This document shows, piece by piece, positions 29,735-38,883 of a stretch of 64,000 nt of DNA. The stretch comes from Cognatitamlana sp035818475 (lineage in GTDB: Bacteria; Bacteroidota; Bacteroidia; Flavobacteriales; Flavobacteriaceae). The translations under genes were made by a program, and so were the position numbers. Location: the NCBI RefSeq assembly GCF_035818475.1, contig NZ_JAYMGV010000005.1:62001-126000 (forward strand), given 5' to 3'. How positions within the stretch are numbered: the stretch's first letter is position 1; the number at the start of each line of letters is the position of its first letter. A model generated the notes under the pieces. That model saw only the letters and a program-made list of their open reading frames with translations. It had not been told where the DNA came from and ran no database searches.

Positions 29735-30358
29735 TTAATATACTTTGCTAAAAGAAATTAGCTCTGTAAAGTTTGATACCTCTAACTTTTCAAATATTCT
29801 TTTTTTATATGTACTCACAGTTGAGACTCTTAATCCCAACCTATTCGCTATTTCAATATTTCCTTCTCCTTTTATTAAATACATATATACTTCCAATTCT
29901 CTTTTTGATAAATTCTCAAGAGGATTTATTGATTTTTTATCAATAGATGCTTTTACAATTTTGTTAACAATATTGTCTGTATAATAACTCCCGGTATTCA
30001 ATATGGAATTAACAACTTGTATGATTTCATGCTCTTCACTTTGCTTATTTAAATAGCCATTAGCTCCTGCCATAATATATCTGCATGCATAAACTTCTTC
30101 TTCAAAAGCGCTAAACATTAATATTTTAACCTCTTGTTGAATGCTTCTTATTTCTTGAACCATTTTTGCTTTTTTTCCTCCCGGAATATCAATATCTAAT
30201 ATTATTAAATTGACATCATTTTCTTTTAAAAAGTGTATAGCTTCTACATAGTTCCTAACTGTATAAACCTTCAAATCATCAATATTATCTTCTAAAATCA
30301 TGCTTACACCTGTTCTGACAACAAAGTGATCATCCACTAATAAAACCTTCTTTAACAT
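29735..30358 (-). CDS. NarL/FixJ-type response regulator
   Basis: 207 residues. Receiver domain (1-120) with acidic pocket VDD (9-10), phosphoacceptor Asp55 in LIILDIDIPGG, Ser at LMFSAFEE and Lys in GYLNKQSEE. C-terminal LuxR-type HTH (about 145-207): LSKRELEVYMYLIKGEGNIE, then LRVSTVSTYKKRIFEKL. It lies 29 bases downstream of the histidine kinase gene, the evident partner. It controls unknown targets; the atypical paralogues on either side of the pair are candidates. Confidence 0.93.
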   Translation of the reverse strand: MLKKVLLVDDHFVVRTGVSMILEDNIDDLKVYTVRNYVEAIHFLKENDVNLIILDIDIPGGKKAKMVQEIRSIQQEVKILMFSAFEEEVYACRYIMAGANGYLNKQSEEHEIIQVVNSILNTGSYYTDNIVNKIVKASIDKKSINPLENLSKRELEVYMYLIKGEGNIEIANRLGLRVSTVSTYKKRIFEKLEVSNFTELISFSKVY

Positions 30359-30387
30359 AATCTTTAATTTTAATATACATACTTAGT

Positions 30388-32145
30388 TTATTCAAAAACA
30401 AGCACTGCATTATTAGCTAAATATTCTTTTTTAATAACATCAATTACTAAATTAAATCTAACAATAGTTCCTTCTCCTTCTATACTCTGAATATCAATAT
30501 GCCCACTAAACAATTCTATGATTTCCTTACATAAGTTTAACCCCAAACCTACACCTAGATCATTAACGTTTTCTGAAATTACACCTTGGTAATAGGGTTC
30601 AAAAATATTCTCCAAATCGCTATTTGCTATACCAATACCGTCATCTTTAATTAGAACTTCCAGACTTACTTTATCATTTGAAATTGGAACCAGATTTAAG
30701 GTTATTATTATTAAACCATTTTCAGTAAACTTATTAGCATTTCCCATTAAATTATGAAAAATCTGATGAATTTTTGGAATATCGGTAAATACTTCAAAAG
30801 CTTCACTTACATGAGAGTTTATTTGGATCTCATTCCCCTTATTCTCGATCAACAGTGCTATAGTGGAAATTATTTGGTCTAACTCTGTTTTAAGATTGAC
30901 CTTTTTCTTTTTTAATTGAAGCTTTCTTTTTTCATTTTTATAAAATTCCAATATTTGGTTTGTCATAAGCAACAGTGAATTTGCTGTATATTCAATACCT
31001 TTAAAACTCTTCACAATATCAATATCTTTAACGGCTTTACTTATTTTATTACTATAAATGGAAATTATTTTTAATGGTGAACGCACATCATGACTTAACA
31101 TATTCATTACTCTATTTTTAAAGTTTAAACTTTGTGTTATTTTATTTTGTGCGTTTGTTAATTGAGTTTCATACTGGAATGCCATACGGGTGAAATTAAA
31201 AAGCACAAATGATATGACTATCATCAGCAGAATTAATATTATTGAGGCATAATTTCTAACAACTTTTATAGAGTAAAATTCATTTAACAAGGTTTTTTGA
31301 TTATTAGCCTGAAGCATACTTAATGCATTTGTTAAATTGGAGAGTACTTTTTGACTTAGATTAAACAACTGATTATTTAGTGTTATAACCTCTAAGTTTT
31401 TATCTCTTAAACTTAAAAAAGAATATTTTAAATTCTTAAATTCATTTTTATAATAATTGTTTGTTGTTGAAAATAATTCAGCCATTTGTTCTTCTATACT
31501 CCCGGATGACGGCTCATCTTTATACTTCATGGTAACCGTTATCTTTAATCGTTCTTTTTGAACATCGGCTTTTCCTGCAATAGCCTTACCTACTCTGGCA
31601 AACAAACCTTTACGGGAAACACTATCAATTTCTTCTTCATAATTAACATCTATACTACTTAAAATAGAGTTGTATTCAAACGTATTAAACTTAAACAGAT
31701 TTGAAATAGTTTCTGGTTTCAAATCTATTTGCTTATCCAAAATGGCATTAATTGTTGAATCTAAAGCAACTAAATCATGTTCTTCTTCATGTACACTTGC
31801 TAATATGCTTTTAAATACTTTATCGTGGTCAGAAATAATATTTAAACTATCAAGTATACAGGCCATTTCATTCAAAGCATATTTATATTTATTTAATGAA
31901 GCTTCATTCCCTTCTTCAATATAACCGTCAAAATGCTCTTGGGAATTCACAAAAAAACTATTGATATTATTAGTAAATTCTAATACTTTATTTATAGCTG
32001 ATAAGTTGTTAAAAACCCCGGAAATTTCGTTTTCATTATCAGATTCATTACACCAAATAAGAGCAACCAGAATTTGCAATAAAATAATACTTACTAATAA
32101 AATGTAATGGCATATTTTTCTGTATTTGGGTTTTTTGTTTTCCAT
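30388..32145 (-). CDS. Membrane sensor histidine kinase
   Basis: 585 residues. TM1 near residues 11-28 (YILLVSIILLQILVALIW) and TM2 near 300-322 (YASIILILLMIVISFVLFNF) enclose a roughly 270-residue periplasmic helical sensor rich in Asn and Ser. Then come the HisKA region with LSHDVRSPLKIIS (phospho-His near 351) and the HATPase domain: N box MGNANKFTENG, G1 DDGIGIANSD, G2 GVGLGLNLCKEI, ending EGTIVRFNLVIDV. It is 14 bases from the paralogue B gene upstream and 29 from the response regulator downstream, so the three probably form one operon. The signal is unknown. Confidence 0.93.
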   Translation of the reverse strand: MENKKPKYRKICHYILLVSIILLQILVALIWCNESDNENEISGVFNNLSAINKVLEFTNNINSFFVNSQEHFDGYIEEGNEASLNKYKYALNEMACILDSLNIISDHDKVFKSILASVHEEEHDLVALDSTINAILDKQIDLKPETISNLFKFNTFEYNSILSSIDVNYEEEIDSVSRKGLFARVGKAIAGKADVQKERLKITVTMKYKDEPSSGSIEEQMAELFSTTNNYYKNEFKNLKYSFLSLRDKNLEVITLNNQLFNLSQKVLSNLTNALSMLQANNQKTLLNEFYSIKVVRNYASIILILLMIVISFVLFNFTRMAFQYETQLTNAQNKITQSLNFKNRVMNMLSHDVRSPLKIISIYSNKISKAVKDIDIVKSFKGIEYTANSLLLMTNQILEFYKNEKRKLQLKKKKVNLKTELDQIISTIALLIENKGNEIQINSHVSEAFEVFTDIPKIHQIFHNLMGNANKFTENGLIIITLNLVPISNDKVSLEVLIKDDGIGIANSDLENIFEPYYQGVISENVNDLGVGLGLNLCKEIIELFSGHIDIQSIEGEGTIVRFNLVIDVIKKEYLANNAVLVFE

Positions 32146-32160
32146 AAAATATAGAGGGCT

Positions 32161-32886
32161 TTATAAGTAATTATTTTCTCTTGTAATAGTCTTGTTATTA
32201 AATATGTTATTTTCAAAGCATTTCTTATAGTAATCAACAGCATCATAAACAGTATTGAAATTAATATCAAAAAAATGAGACAATCTATTATGAATCATTA
32301 TTTTATATTTATCAATTGCCAAAATATCTTTATTTAAATCCTCAGCAATACAGGAAGAAGAAAGGCCTTTTTCTTCTAATAAGAGAAAAAATACTTTTTC
32401 TTGTGAAAACGTAAAAATAGTTTTAATGAAAATACGGTTCTTGACATACGTTGTAGTGTTATTGCATTTTACGAAGCTCTTGAATACTTGCATACTTATA
32501 ACTTCATTATTATACTCCTTAATTGGTGTTAGAACAAAGCAAAAGTCTTTAATTTTACCTTTGTTAGTTTCTGGTATAACTTTTAATAATGAATAGGTGA
32601 AATTCTTATTATTTATATGAATAGGTAGAACTATTTCCATATGATAAATGCTATTTTTAACACGAAAAAACCTATTGTTTAAAAATTCTTCAAATTCTTT
32701 AAGAGCTTCTATAAAATACCCTCTAAAACAATATTTAATTAAAGCTGTAAATTTTTTAAAACTACAGCTCGTCACATTTGCATTACCAAAATTCAAACTT
32801 GCAAGGTCAAAAATTAAAGTTTCAACATTTAAATTCCATATAATTATTTCATCAGTAGCCAGACTTTCTTTCATTATAAATTCCAT
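32161..32886 (-). CDS. Atypical PAS/HTH regulator-like protein, paralogue B
   Basis: 241 residues, homologous end to end with paralogue A at 28107-28769. Shared blocks include the IVLPIHINN region, YSLLKVIPETN, FCFVLTPIKEYNNEVIS and the C-terminal VDYYKKCFENN. The C-terminal HTH position is again diverged from LuxR consensus (FSQEKVFFLLLEEKGLSSSC). First gene of a likely operon with the histidine kinase and response regulator, from which it is separated by 14 bases. It may sense a cytoplasmic signal and feed into the phosphorelay, but this is inference from context. Confidence 0.65.
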   Translation of the reverse strand: MEFIMKESLATDEIIIWNLNVETLIFDLASLNFGNANVTSCSFKKFTALIKYCFRGYFIEALKEFEEFLNNRFFRVKNSIYHMEIVLPIHINNKNFTYSLLKVIPETNKGKIKDFCFVLTPIKEYNNEVISMQVFKSFVKCNNTTTYVKNRIFIKTIFTFSQEKVFFLLLEEKGLSSSCIAEDLNKDILAIDKYKIMIHNRLSHFFDINFNTVYDAVDYYKKCFENNIFNNKTITRENNYL

Positions 32887-33103
32887 AATTATCCGTAGGT
32901 TTTCAGAGGTTATTTAATAAATAAAAGTATTATTAGTCTAACCTTTTAAATTTACCATATGTTAACTATAGCTGAACTACATAAAATATTCGTTGAAATT
33001 ACTTTAAGCCCTTTAGTCGTTTTTTAACTAAAACTTAACATTTGATAAGAATTTTTGTTAAAAAAAACTTAAATATCCTTAATCAATCATAAAGAGCTAC
33101 ATC

Positions 33104-33179
33104 AACCTGAACTTGTTTCAGGTTCTCATTATAATAATTTAACAATCAACTTAATGTGATTCCGAAATAAATTCGGAAT
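33104..33179. repeat. Two intergenic palindromes of flavobacterial type
   Basis: AACCTGAA-CTTGT-TTCAGGTT (33104-33124) and ATTCCGAA-ATAAA-TTCGGAAT (33159-33179). Both are perfect 8-bp stems of the kind repeated widely in flavobacterial intergenic DNA (the GTCATTCCGAAT...TTCGGAATC and CCTGAACTTGTTTCAGG families). They lie in the 965-base gap 32887-33851, which also holds the fic remnant. Confidence 0.6.
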
Positions 33180-33270
33180 GACGCTAAAAAATAGCATTAT
33201 GACACAAAACGGACATTCAAAAAAAAGGTGCAAATTCGGGACAATTTTAGATTATTTGCCTAGATATTTA

Positions 33271-33431
33271 GTTAATCCTTTCTCCGGTTTTAGATGAAAT
33301 TTACTGTTCTACAGCCCATTTTAAATCCCTACTGGCTGTAGTCTGACTAATATTGTTAATAATCCTTACGGCTAAATTGGTTGTCCTTTATGATAGTATC
33401 ACAAAGATATTAGATCTTACTAATGTTTGTT
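33271..33431 (-). pseudogene. fic gene remnant with internal deletion
   Basis: Bases 33271-33395 match the 3' end of the intact fic gene (36966 to about 37104), including a 28-base identical run (33305-33332 versus 37003-37030). They then join directly to sequence matching the region upstream of the intact fic start (from 37921 on: GATAGTATC, then AAAGATATTA). About 817 bases of coding sequence are missing. TGATA occurs at both deletion edges in the intact copy, so the loss fits recombination between very short repeats. Orientation is the same as the intact gene. Confidence 0.85.
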
Positions 33432-33851
33432 TTAAGCAATAGATCGTGAGCTCCTCATTATTTTGTTCAAGACTCAACATCAGGACTTGTAATCCAAACG
33501 AGAAGCGGAAATTATGAAATTAGGATTCGGATACATAAACCTATCCATAGGTACTTTAGGACATTAAGTGTTAATTAATTAACAAAATTCAGAAAATATA
33601 GTTCGAGTGCATGAATTCGAACGCCTATAACTAACAGAAGTCTAATATTTGTAGATAAATAAAAAATAAATTATTAAATTATTTTCTTATAATTATCATT
33701 TGTTTAGCGCTTTTTTGGAATAGTATTTTTTTAATGATTATGATCAATCACATCTATACTTTGTCTGTTTTTTGGAGTCATTGTTATACTTCAATATACC
33801 GTTTCAATTAAACGTATTATTTGACTACTATCTAAACACTAAATATGGCTA

Positions 33852-34268
33852 ATGACTGAATTGAAAATTATATATAACAGTACGAAAGAATGCTTTGTGA
33901 AGCACAATCAATCTGATACAACCATTATTACCCAAACACCAAAAGAGTTTGGAGGTTTAGGAAATGAATTTTCGTCAACTGACTTATTAGTCGCTGCATT
34001 AGGAACTTGTTTAGCTACTTCAATAAGCGCAATTTTAAAGAGAAATAGTGTAGCATTAAAAGATATAGAGTTAGTAGTGAAAAAAGAGTTATCCATTAAA
34101 CCAAAGGCAATAAAAGGTATCCATGTATATATACAGATTAATACATTGATTGAATCAAGTTTAGTACAAAAATTAGAAAGAGCAATAAAAAGTTGTCTAG
34201 TCTTTAAAGCTTTATTAATTAGACCCAAAATATATATTAAAACAAAAACCAAATCATTTGAAATATGA
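33852..34268 (+). CDS. OsmC/Ohr-family protein
   Basis: 138 residues with the OsmC fold order: N-terminal strand region, GGLGNEFSSTDLLVAALGTC with the first redox-position Cys (GTCLATSIS), and a second Cys in the helix KSCLVFKAL. In peroxidatic OsmC/Ohr this second site is usually within a CPV motif; here it is CLV, so activity on organic peroxides is uncertain. The start has no competing upstream in-frame ATG. It is the first of three plus-strand genes with a redox flavour (OsmC, AraC regulator, TlpA-like). Confidence 0.8.
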   Translation: MTELKIIYNSTKECFVKHNQSDTTIITQTPKEFGGLGNEFSSTDLLVAALGTCLATSISAILKRNSVALKDIELVVKKELSIKPKAIKGIHVYIQINTLIESSLVQKLERAIKSCLVFKALLIRPKIYIKTKTKSFEI

Positions 34269-34375
34269 TAAATAGCAATAGTAATGCTCTATTTTTGTTT
34301 AGCCGTCATACACAGTAATGTTTAAGTCTCAGAATATAAATTTGAAAAGTGATGTGTCATTTTAATTTTTAATTA

Positions 34376-35449
34376 ATGCTTTCATATACTAATGTCATCT
34401 ATATTATCATAGTATTTCAAGGGACATTACTGTCTTTTTTTATACTTAATTCAAATAAAAGAAAATCAAAAAGCAATAACCTTTTAGCAACAATCATTAG
34501 TGTGCTTTCTTTTCAGGTTTTAGGTCTTTTTTTAGCAGGTAAAGATATCGCTATTGATTTTTTTCAAAATATTAATTGCGTTTATGGTTTCTTATATGGC
34601 CCATTATTGTTTATGTATAGTAAATCAATTACTGAAAAGGATTTTAAATTAAAGCCTCAGTATTTATACCATTTTGCCCTATCGCTAATCGTTCTTACAA
34701 CATCATTAATTTTTGGAAAGCACATTGTTCAAAACTATATTTATATACTTTACCCACTGCATATCTTGACATATTTAATACTTTGTTTTTTAGAGTTAGC
34801 GAAATATAAAAAAGCAATCAAAGACAATTATTCTAAATTAGAATCACTAAGCTTAAATTGGCTAAAATGGGTTTTAATAATCTTTTCATTCACTACAGCT
34901 TTAGATGTAATACAGTCTACGCTTTTCTTTTTAAATATAGAATTGATTCCAACCGAAAATTTTGTTTTTATATTAATCCTTTTAATAATAAACATTCTCT
35001 ATTTCAAAGGCTTTATGTCTTCCAATAATTTAATTGGTTTGAAAGAAGAAGATATTGTACTGTCTCAATCAATGTCTTCTAGAAAAAGATTAAATACAAC
35101 ACTCAAAGAGAACCAAATAATAGTTAATAAACTTGAAGATCATATTAAAGAAACCCGAACATTTGAAAATCCAGATTTAACAATCACAACGCTAAGTCAA
35201 GAGTTGGGTATACCAAAAAGGACGCTCTCAGAGCTAATAAATGATTATTACGACAAAAATTTTGTGGACTTCATAAACACGCACAGAATTATTGAAGCAA
35301 AACGGCGATTCATGAATCCAAAAGATAATAAAGAAACAATTTTGGAAGTCATGTATAGTGTCGGGTTTAATTCAAAATCTTCTTTCAATACTGCTTTTAA
35401 ACGAAAAACGGGCTTAACACCAACAGAATTCAAATCGAAGTACAAATAA
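34376..35449 (+). CDS. Membrane-embedded AraC-family regulator
   Basis: 357 residues. The first 220 are hydrophobic with about six or seven TM helices (VIYIIIVFQGTLLSFFIL, LYGPLLFMYS, WVLIIFSFTTALDVI, FVFILILLIINILYF). The last 110 are a double AraC HTH: LTITTLSQELGIPKRTLSEL and ILEVMYSVGFNSKSSFNTAF, ending KRKTGLTPTEFKSKYK. This 7TM-plus-AraC architecture is common in Bacteroidota and suggests membrane signal sensing with direct DNA binding. Neighbours: OsmC-like gene 107 bases upstream and thioredoxin-like gene 119 bases downstream. Confidence 0.9.
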   Translation: MLSYTNVIYIIIVFQGTLLSFFILNSNKRKSKSNNLLATIISVLSFQVLGLFLAGKDIAIDFFQNINCVYGFLYGPLLFMYSKSITEKDFKLKPQYLYHFALSLIVLTTSLIFGKHIVQNYIYILYPLHILTYLILCFLELAKYKKAIKDNYSKLESLSLNWLKWVLIIFSFTTALDVIQSTLFFLNIELIPTENFVFILILLIINILYFKGFMSSNNLIGLKEEDIVLSQSMSSRKRLNTTLKENQIIVNKLEDHIKETRTFENPDLTITTLSQELGIPKRTLSELINDYYDKNFVDFINTHRIIEAKRRFMNPKDNKETILEVMYSVGFNSKSSFNTAFKRKTGLTPTEFKSKYK

Positions 35450-35568
35450 AAGTTTTCATTTAAGTAGCGTAGATCACAACCCTTTTCTTTCAACTAAATA
35501 AGTCCACATTCGCGAATGAGAACCTAACTAAGAACTTCTGTGCCTATGTTTGAATAAAATCTTTAAAT

Positions 35569-36669
35569 ATGAAGTTTATTCAAACCACAATGTGCCTTTT
35601 TATATTGATAATAGGACAAATACATGCACAGTCCTCTCAAACAATTTTTAAGATCAAAGTACCATCTAATAAAGTTGAACATGTTCAAATCAAGAAGTAT
35701 AACTATGATCAGGGTAAAATGGAAAAAATTAAATCATTCAACAATTTTTCTCAGTATCCGGATAATAAATTTACTAGCATATTCTCTGAACCTTCTATTT
35801 ATTTAATTGAAACCAACACTGGCAAAAAGTTAAGAATAGCTGTTGAGAGAGAGGGGCTCATTGACCTAATAATTGACAATAAAATTAATATAAACTCGCA
35901 AAATGCCGTAGAGTCCAACTTTGAGCAAACCATTAAAACTCTTAACGAGAAGTATTTTGGAAAGTTGATCAAAGATTTAGACGTGGCAATGAAAACAAAT
36001 GATAAAGCTAAACTTTTGAAACTAGAGATAGCAAAAGAAAAGATTTTGATAAGCTTTATAAAAGCTATGGAAGACTCCGTTCGAGATATGGGAGCTTCAG
36101 CTCAAGCTTTTGATGCATTGCAGTATTTTGATCTAAACAAAAATCTTGATTTTTTAAAAGAAATGAATATCGTATTACGTGATAAATATCCAAATAGCGG
36201 CATGAGTAAGTCACTTTCCGCTAGAATTCATAGAGCTTCAATAACTTCAATAGGAAAAGATGCACCTAATATTAACACGACACTGCTAAATGGTTCTAAA
36301 GTTAGCTTGAAAGATTTTAAAGGCATCTATCTGCTCATAGATTTTTGGGCATCATGGTGTCGTGCTTGTAGAATTGAAAACCCAAAAATTGTAGATATTT
36401 ATAATCGATATAAAAACAGAAAATTTGAAGTTATTAGTGTAAGTATTGATAAAAGTCATAAGGATTTAAAGAAAGCAATCAAAATGGACAAACTTCCATG
36501 GAAACAGGTTCATGATCCAAATTATAGTATTTACAATCAATACCAGTTATCATCGCTTCCTTCAAATTTTCTTTTGGACAAGAACGGAAAAATTATTGCT
36601 AAAAATGTCAAAGCTGAAGAATTAGAAATGATACTTTCTAACGAAATTTCTTCTAGTAAAGATCAATAA
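35569..36669 (+). CDS. TlpA-like periplasmic thioredoxin-fold protein
   Basis: 366 residues with a signal peptide (ends QIHAQ). The N-terminal 210 residues form a helical and beta domain seen in Bacteroidota TlpA relatives (DUF4369-like region, uncertain). The C-terminal 145 residues are a thioredoxin domain: GKDAPNINTTLLNGS, LLIDFWASWCRACRIENPK with active site CRAC, and the cis-Pro loop LSSLPSNFLLDKNGK. It probably reduces or isomerises disulfides, or serves cytochrome c maturation, outside the cytoplasm. It lies downstream of the AraC regulator gene, which may control it. Confidence 0.88.
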   Translation: MKFIQTTMCLFILIIGQIHAQSSQTIFKIKVPSNKVEHVQIKKYNYDQGKMEKIKSFNNFSQYPDNKFTSIFSEPSIYLIETNTGKKLRIAVEREGLIDLIIDNKININSQNAVESNFEQTIKTLNEKYFGKLIKDLDVAMKTNDKAKLLKLEIAKEKILISFIKAMEDSVRDMGASAQAFDALQYFDLNKNLDFLKEMNIVLRDKYPNSGMSKSLSARIHRASITSIGKDAPNINTTLLNGSKVSLKDFKGIYLLIDFWASWCRACRIENPKIVDIYNRYKNRKFEVISVSIDKSHKDLKKAIKMDKLPWKQVHDPNYSIYNQYQLSSLPSNFLLDKNGKIIAKNVKAEELEMILSNEISSSKDQ

Positions 36670-36944
36670 TCGATTAATTACTAAAGAAAAGCTCGAGAAC
36701 ATAAAGTAACGAACGACACAGAAAATATAGTTAAGATGTAACATTTATTCTTCATGTTTGTTGATTCATATAGGTTACTTCTCAATACAATATATAACTT
36801 TCCTTATTTTATAAGGGTTTAAGTAGTATGAGGTGTAAATATGACACAAAAAAATAGCTTCTGTTTTTTTAGCTTGGTAATATTTTCTTCATTTTCATTG
36901 TTAATAAATAAAATAGTGTTACCAATCAATGAACTTATACTTCA

Positions 36945-37904
36945 TCATAATCTAAATTGATATTTTGTTAATCTTTTATCTCCGGTTTTAGACAGTATTT
37001 GTTGTTCTACAGCCCATTTTAAATCCCTACTAGCAGTTGCCTGACTTATATCTTTAAAGTTATGCAAATAGTCCTTACGACTAAATTGGTTGTCCTTTAT
37101 GATATCTTTGTATAGTTCAATCCTATCTCGCGTTGTAAGTGTTCTGTTCTGGGTTTTCAATAGGTTTCCTAAGGCTTGAAGTATAATGTTTAGCATAAAC
37201 TCAATAAATGGTGTTGAATGCCCCGATTTATCAGACATACTCAATACCTTATAATATTCCTCCTGATTTTCTTTAATCAGGCTTTCTACTGGTAGAAACT
37301 CAAATACCGGGTATTGTTGCATTAAAATTAATGTTTGCCACAATCTCCCCATACGTCCATTACCATCTAAAAATGGATGTATAAATTCAAATTCATAATG
37401 AAATACACAGCTTTTGATTAGTAAAATATCCTTATCTGTTTTAAGATAGTTAAATAAATCATGCATGAGACCCTTAACCATATCTCCACTTGGGGCAAGA
37501 TGTTCTACTTTTGAACCTTTAACAATACCAACATTTTTAGTTCGCAGCTTTCCTGCATCTTCAATTAAGCCATGCAATAAAATGGCGTGAGCCTTTTCTA
37601 AGTCTTTTAATTTATTTGGATTGAACATTCGTAGCTGCTCATATACTTTTATAGCGTTTTGAACCTCCAAAATATCCTTTTGTGGTGCAATCACTCGTTT
37701 ATTGTTTAAAAGTGCCGTAATCTGCTCTTCTGTTAGCGTATTACCCTCAATCTCTAAAGAGGATTGTATGGTTTTAATACGGTTCTTTTTTCTTAATTCG
37801 GTTGGTGGCTTATATAAATGAGTTGCATTTATTTCCCCTAATCGCTCAGAAATAGCTACAACTAATTCTAAAATGTTATCGGTAACCTGGTATGGTGGCT
37901 TCAT
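36945..37904 (-). CDS. Fic-domain AMPylase-type protein with N-terminal inhibitory motif and C-terminal winged helix
   Basis: 319 residues. The catalytic motif HPFLDGNGRMGR (His176) is complete. The N-terminal SLEIEG (residues 49-54) fits the inhibitory (S/T)xxxE(G/N) helix of class II Fic proteins. The C-terminal 60 residues (SRKDYLHNFKDISQATASRD) look like a winged helix, common in this subfamily. Fic proteins transfer AMP or related groups to target proteins; targets here are unknown. The 3' end and promoter of a second, deleted copy lie 3.5 kb away. The start is immediately preceded by two GATAGTATC repeats that may serve for self-regulation. Confidence 0.92.
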   Translation of the reverse strand: MKPPYQVTDNILELVVAISERLGEINATHLYKPPTELRKKNRIKTIQSSLEIEGNTLTEEQITALLNNKRVIAPQKDILEVQNAIKVYEQLRMFNPNKLKDLEKAHAILLHGLIEDAGKLRTKNVGIVKGSKVEHLAPSGDMVKGLMHDLFNYLKTDKDILLIKSCVFHYEFEFIHPFLDGNGRMGRLWQTLILMQQYPVFEFLPVESLIKENQEEYYKVLSMSDKSGHSTPFIEFMLNIILQALGNLLKTQNRTLTTRDRIELYKDIIKDNQFSRKDYLHNFKDISQATASRDLKWAVEQQILSKTGDKRLTKYQFRL

Positions 37905-37908
37905 TTAC

Positions 37909-37930
37909 GATAGTATCATTTGATAGTATC
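37909..37930 (-). promoter_or_regulatory. Direct-repeat operator candidate at the fic start
   Basis: GATAGTATC occurs at 37909-37917 and 37922-37930, 13 bases apart, just upstream of the fic ATG (37904). The block is bounded by TACGATA and TATCGTA in inverted orientation. One copy is kept in the fic remnant at 33392-33400. Fic proteins with a winged helix may bind their own promoter, so an autoregulatory role is plausible but unproven. Confidence 0.45.
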
Positions 37931-38100
37931 GTAAAGATATTAAATCTTAGTAATGTTTATCAGAAATTGGGGTTAGTTTTTTGTTAACTTATAATTGACG
38001 GATTAATTATTTCTCACATAAACTGATTTTTAGAGCTTTATACCCTAAATGTTTTTGATTTTGTCAGACTATTACTAAATAGCATTATTCAACCAAATTA

Positions 38101-38799
38101 ATGAGCCGTAAATCCAGTCATAAGGAAGAACAAGAATCCTTGCACAAATCAATTTATAAAATTGATACCCTTTTTAAACAGAGATTATCTTTGCAAGAGA
38201 TTGGAGAGTTGTTACCTGGTACGTTACATTTAAATGCTCTTGACGATTTTTCTTTACAGTATTTTGACGAATCTGGAGAGGATGTTTATAAATGTTCATA
38301 TGATGTAGTGAAAGCTGAAGGTTATGAAATTATGGATAAGGTCATACATCATAAAGATACTATAGCCATTTTGCCTCACCTTCAAAAATATGTCATAAAC
38401 CAAGACGCTTCTTCCAACATAAGTTTTTTTCAAAGGTTAAAGGGTATAGGAAAGAAGCACTATGAATGGTATTTTACTAATTGCAAATTGTCAGATGTTG
38501 GGTTAGTTTCTATTACTCACGCAGTAAAAGACTTACGCAATCATGGAGCTATCATAGAAAAAGTATTAGAAGAACATACTTTTTTTAAAAAAAACTTTAA
38601 AAAATTTCAGTCTTTAACAAAACGAGAAAGAGAAGTACTCAAAGAATTGGCTATTGGTAAAACGGCTCCACAAATCTCAGGTGCGTTTTTTATATCGGTG
38701 AACACCGTTAAAACACATAGACAACGCATTTTTGAGAAGCTGGAAGTTAATACCTTTACTGAACTTTATAAATATGCATTTCACTTTGATTTGCTATAA
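38101..38799 (+). CDS. PAS/LuxR-type regulator, tandem copy 1
   Basis: 232 residues, cytoplasmic. The N-terminal 160 residues look like a PAS-type sensor (SFFQRLKGIGKKHYEWYFTN). A LuxR HTH follows at about 170-232 (LTKREREVLKELAIGKTAPQ, then VNTVKTHRQRIFEKLEVNTF), with all consensus positions. The adjacent gene is the same length and starts 783 bases later with a nearly identical N-terminus (MSRKSSHKE(E/D)QESLHKSIY). Each is followed by the same 20-base palindrome. Likely a recent tandem duplication; no neighbouring membrane kinase, so the signal may be direct. Confidence 0.88.
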   Translation: MSRKSSHKEEQESLHKSIYKIDTLFKQRLSLQEIGELLPGTLHLNALDDFSLQYFDESGEDVYKCSYDVVKAEGYEIMDKVIHHKDTIAILPHLQKYVINQDASSNISFFQRLKGIGKKHYEWYFTNCKLSDVGLVSITHAVKDLRNHGAIIEKVLEEHTFFKKNFKKFQSLTKREREVLKELAIGKTAPQISGAFFISVNTVKTHRQRIFEKLEVNTFTELYKYAFHFDLL

Positions 38800-38802
38800 C
38801 AA

Positions 38803-38822
38803 AATACTAACATGTTAGTATT
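38803..38822. terminator. 20-base perfect palindrome after LuxR copy 1
   Basis: AATACTAACATGTTAGTATT is perfectly self-complementary, followed by GTTT. It starts 4 bases after the stop of the gene and is repeated after the second copy. It could be a terminator, or an operator that was duplicated with the gene and lies upstream of copy 2. Confidence 0.55.
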
Positions 38823-38883
38823 GTTTACTTATGAAAATTTGAGTTGATTACATTAATTACTTCAGTGAAGCTAAACCAGATTA

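Noticed and set aside
33451..33520. Possible tRNA-Thr remnant (GGA-CTTGTAA-TCC anticodon-like arm)
   Set aside because: No acceptor stem, D arm or T arm can be formed around it; the 7-base loop match is likely chance.
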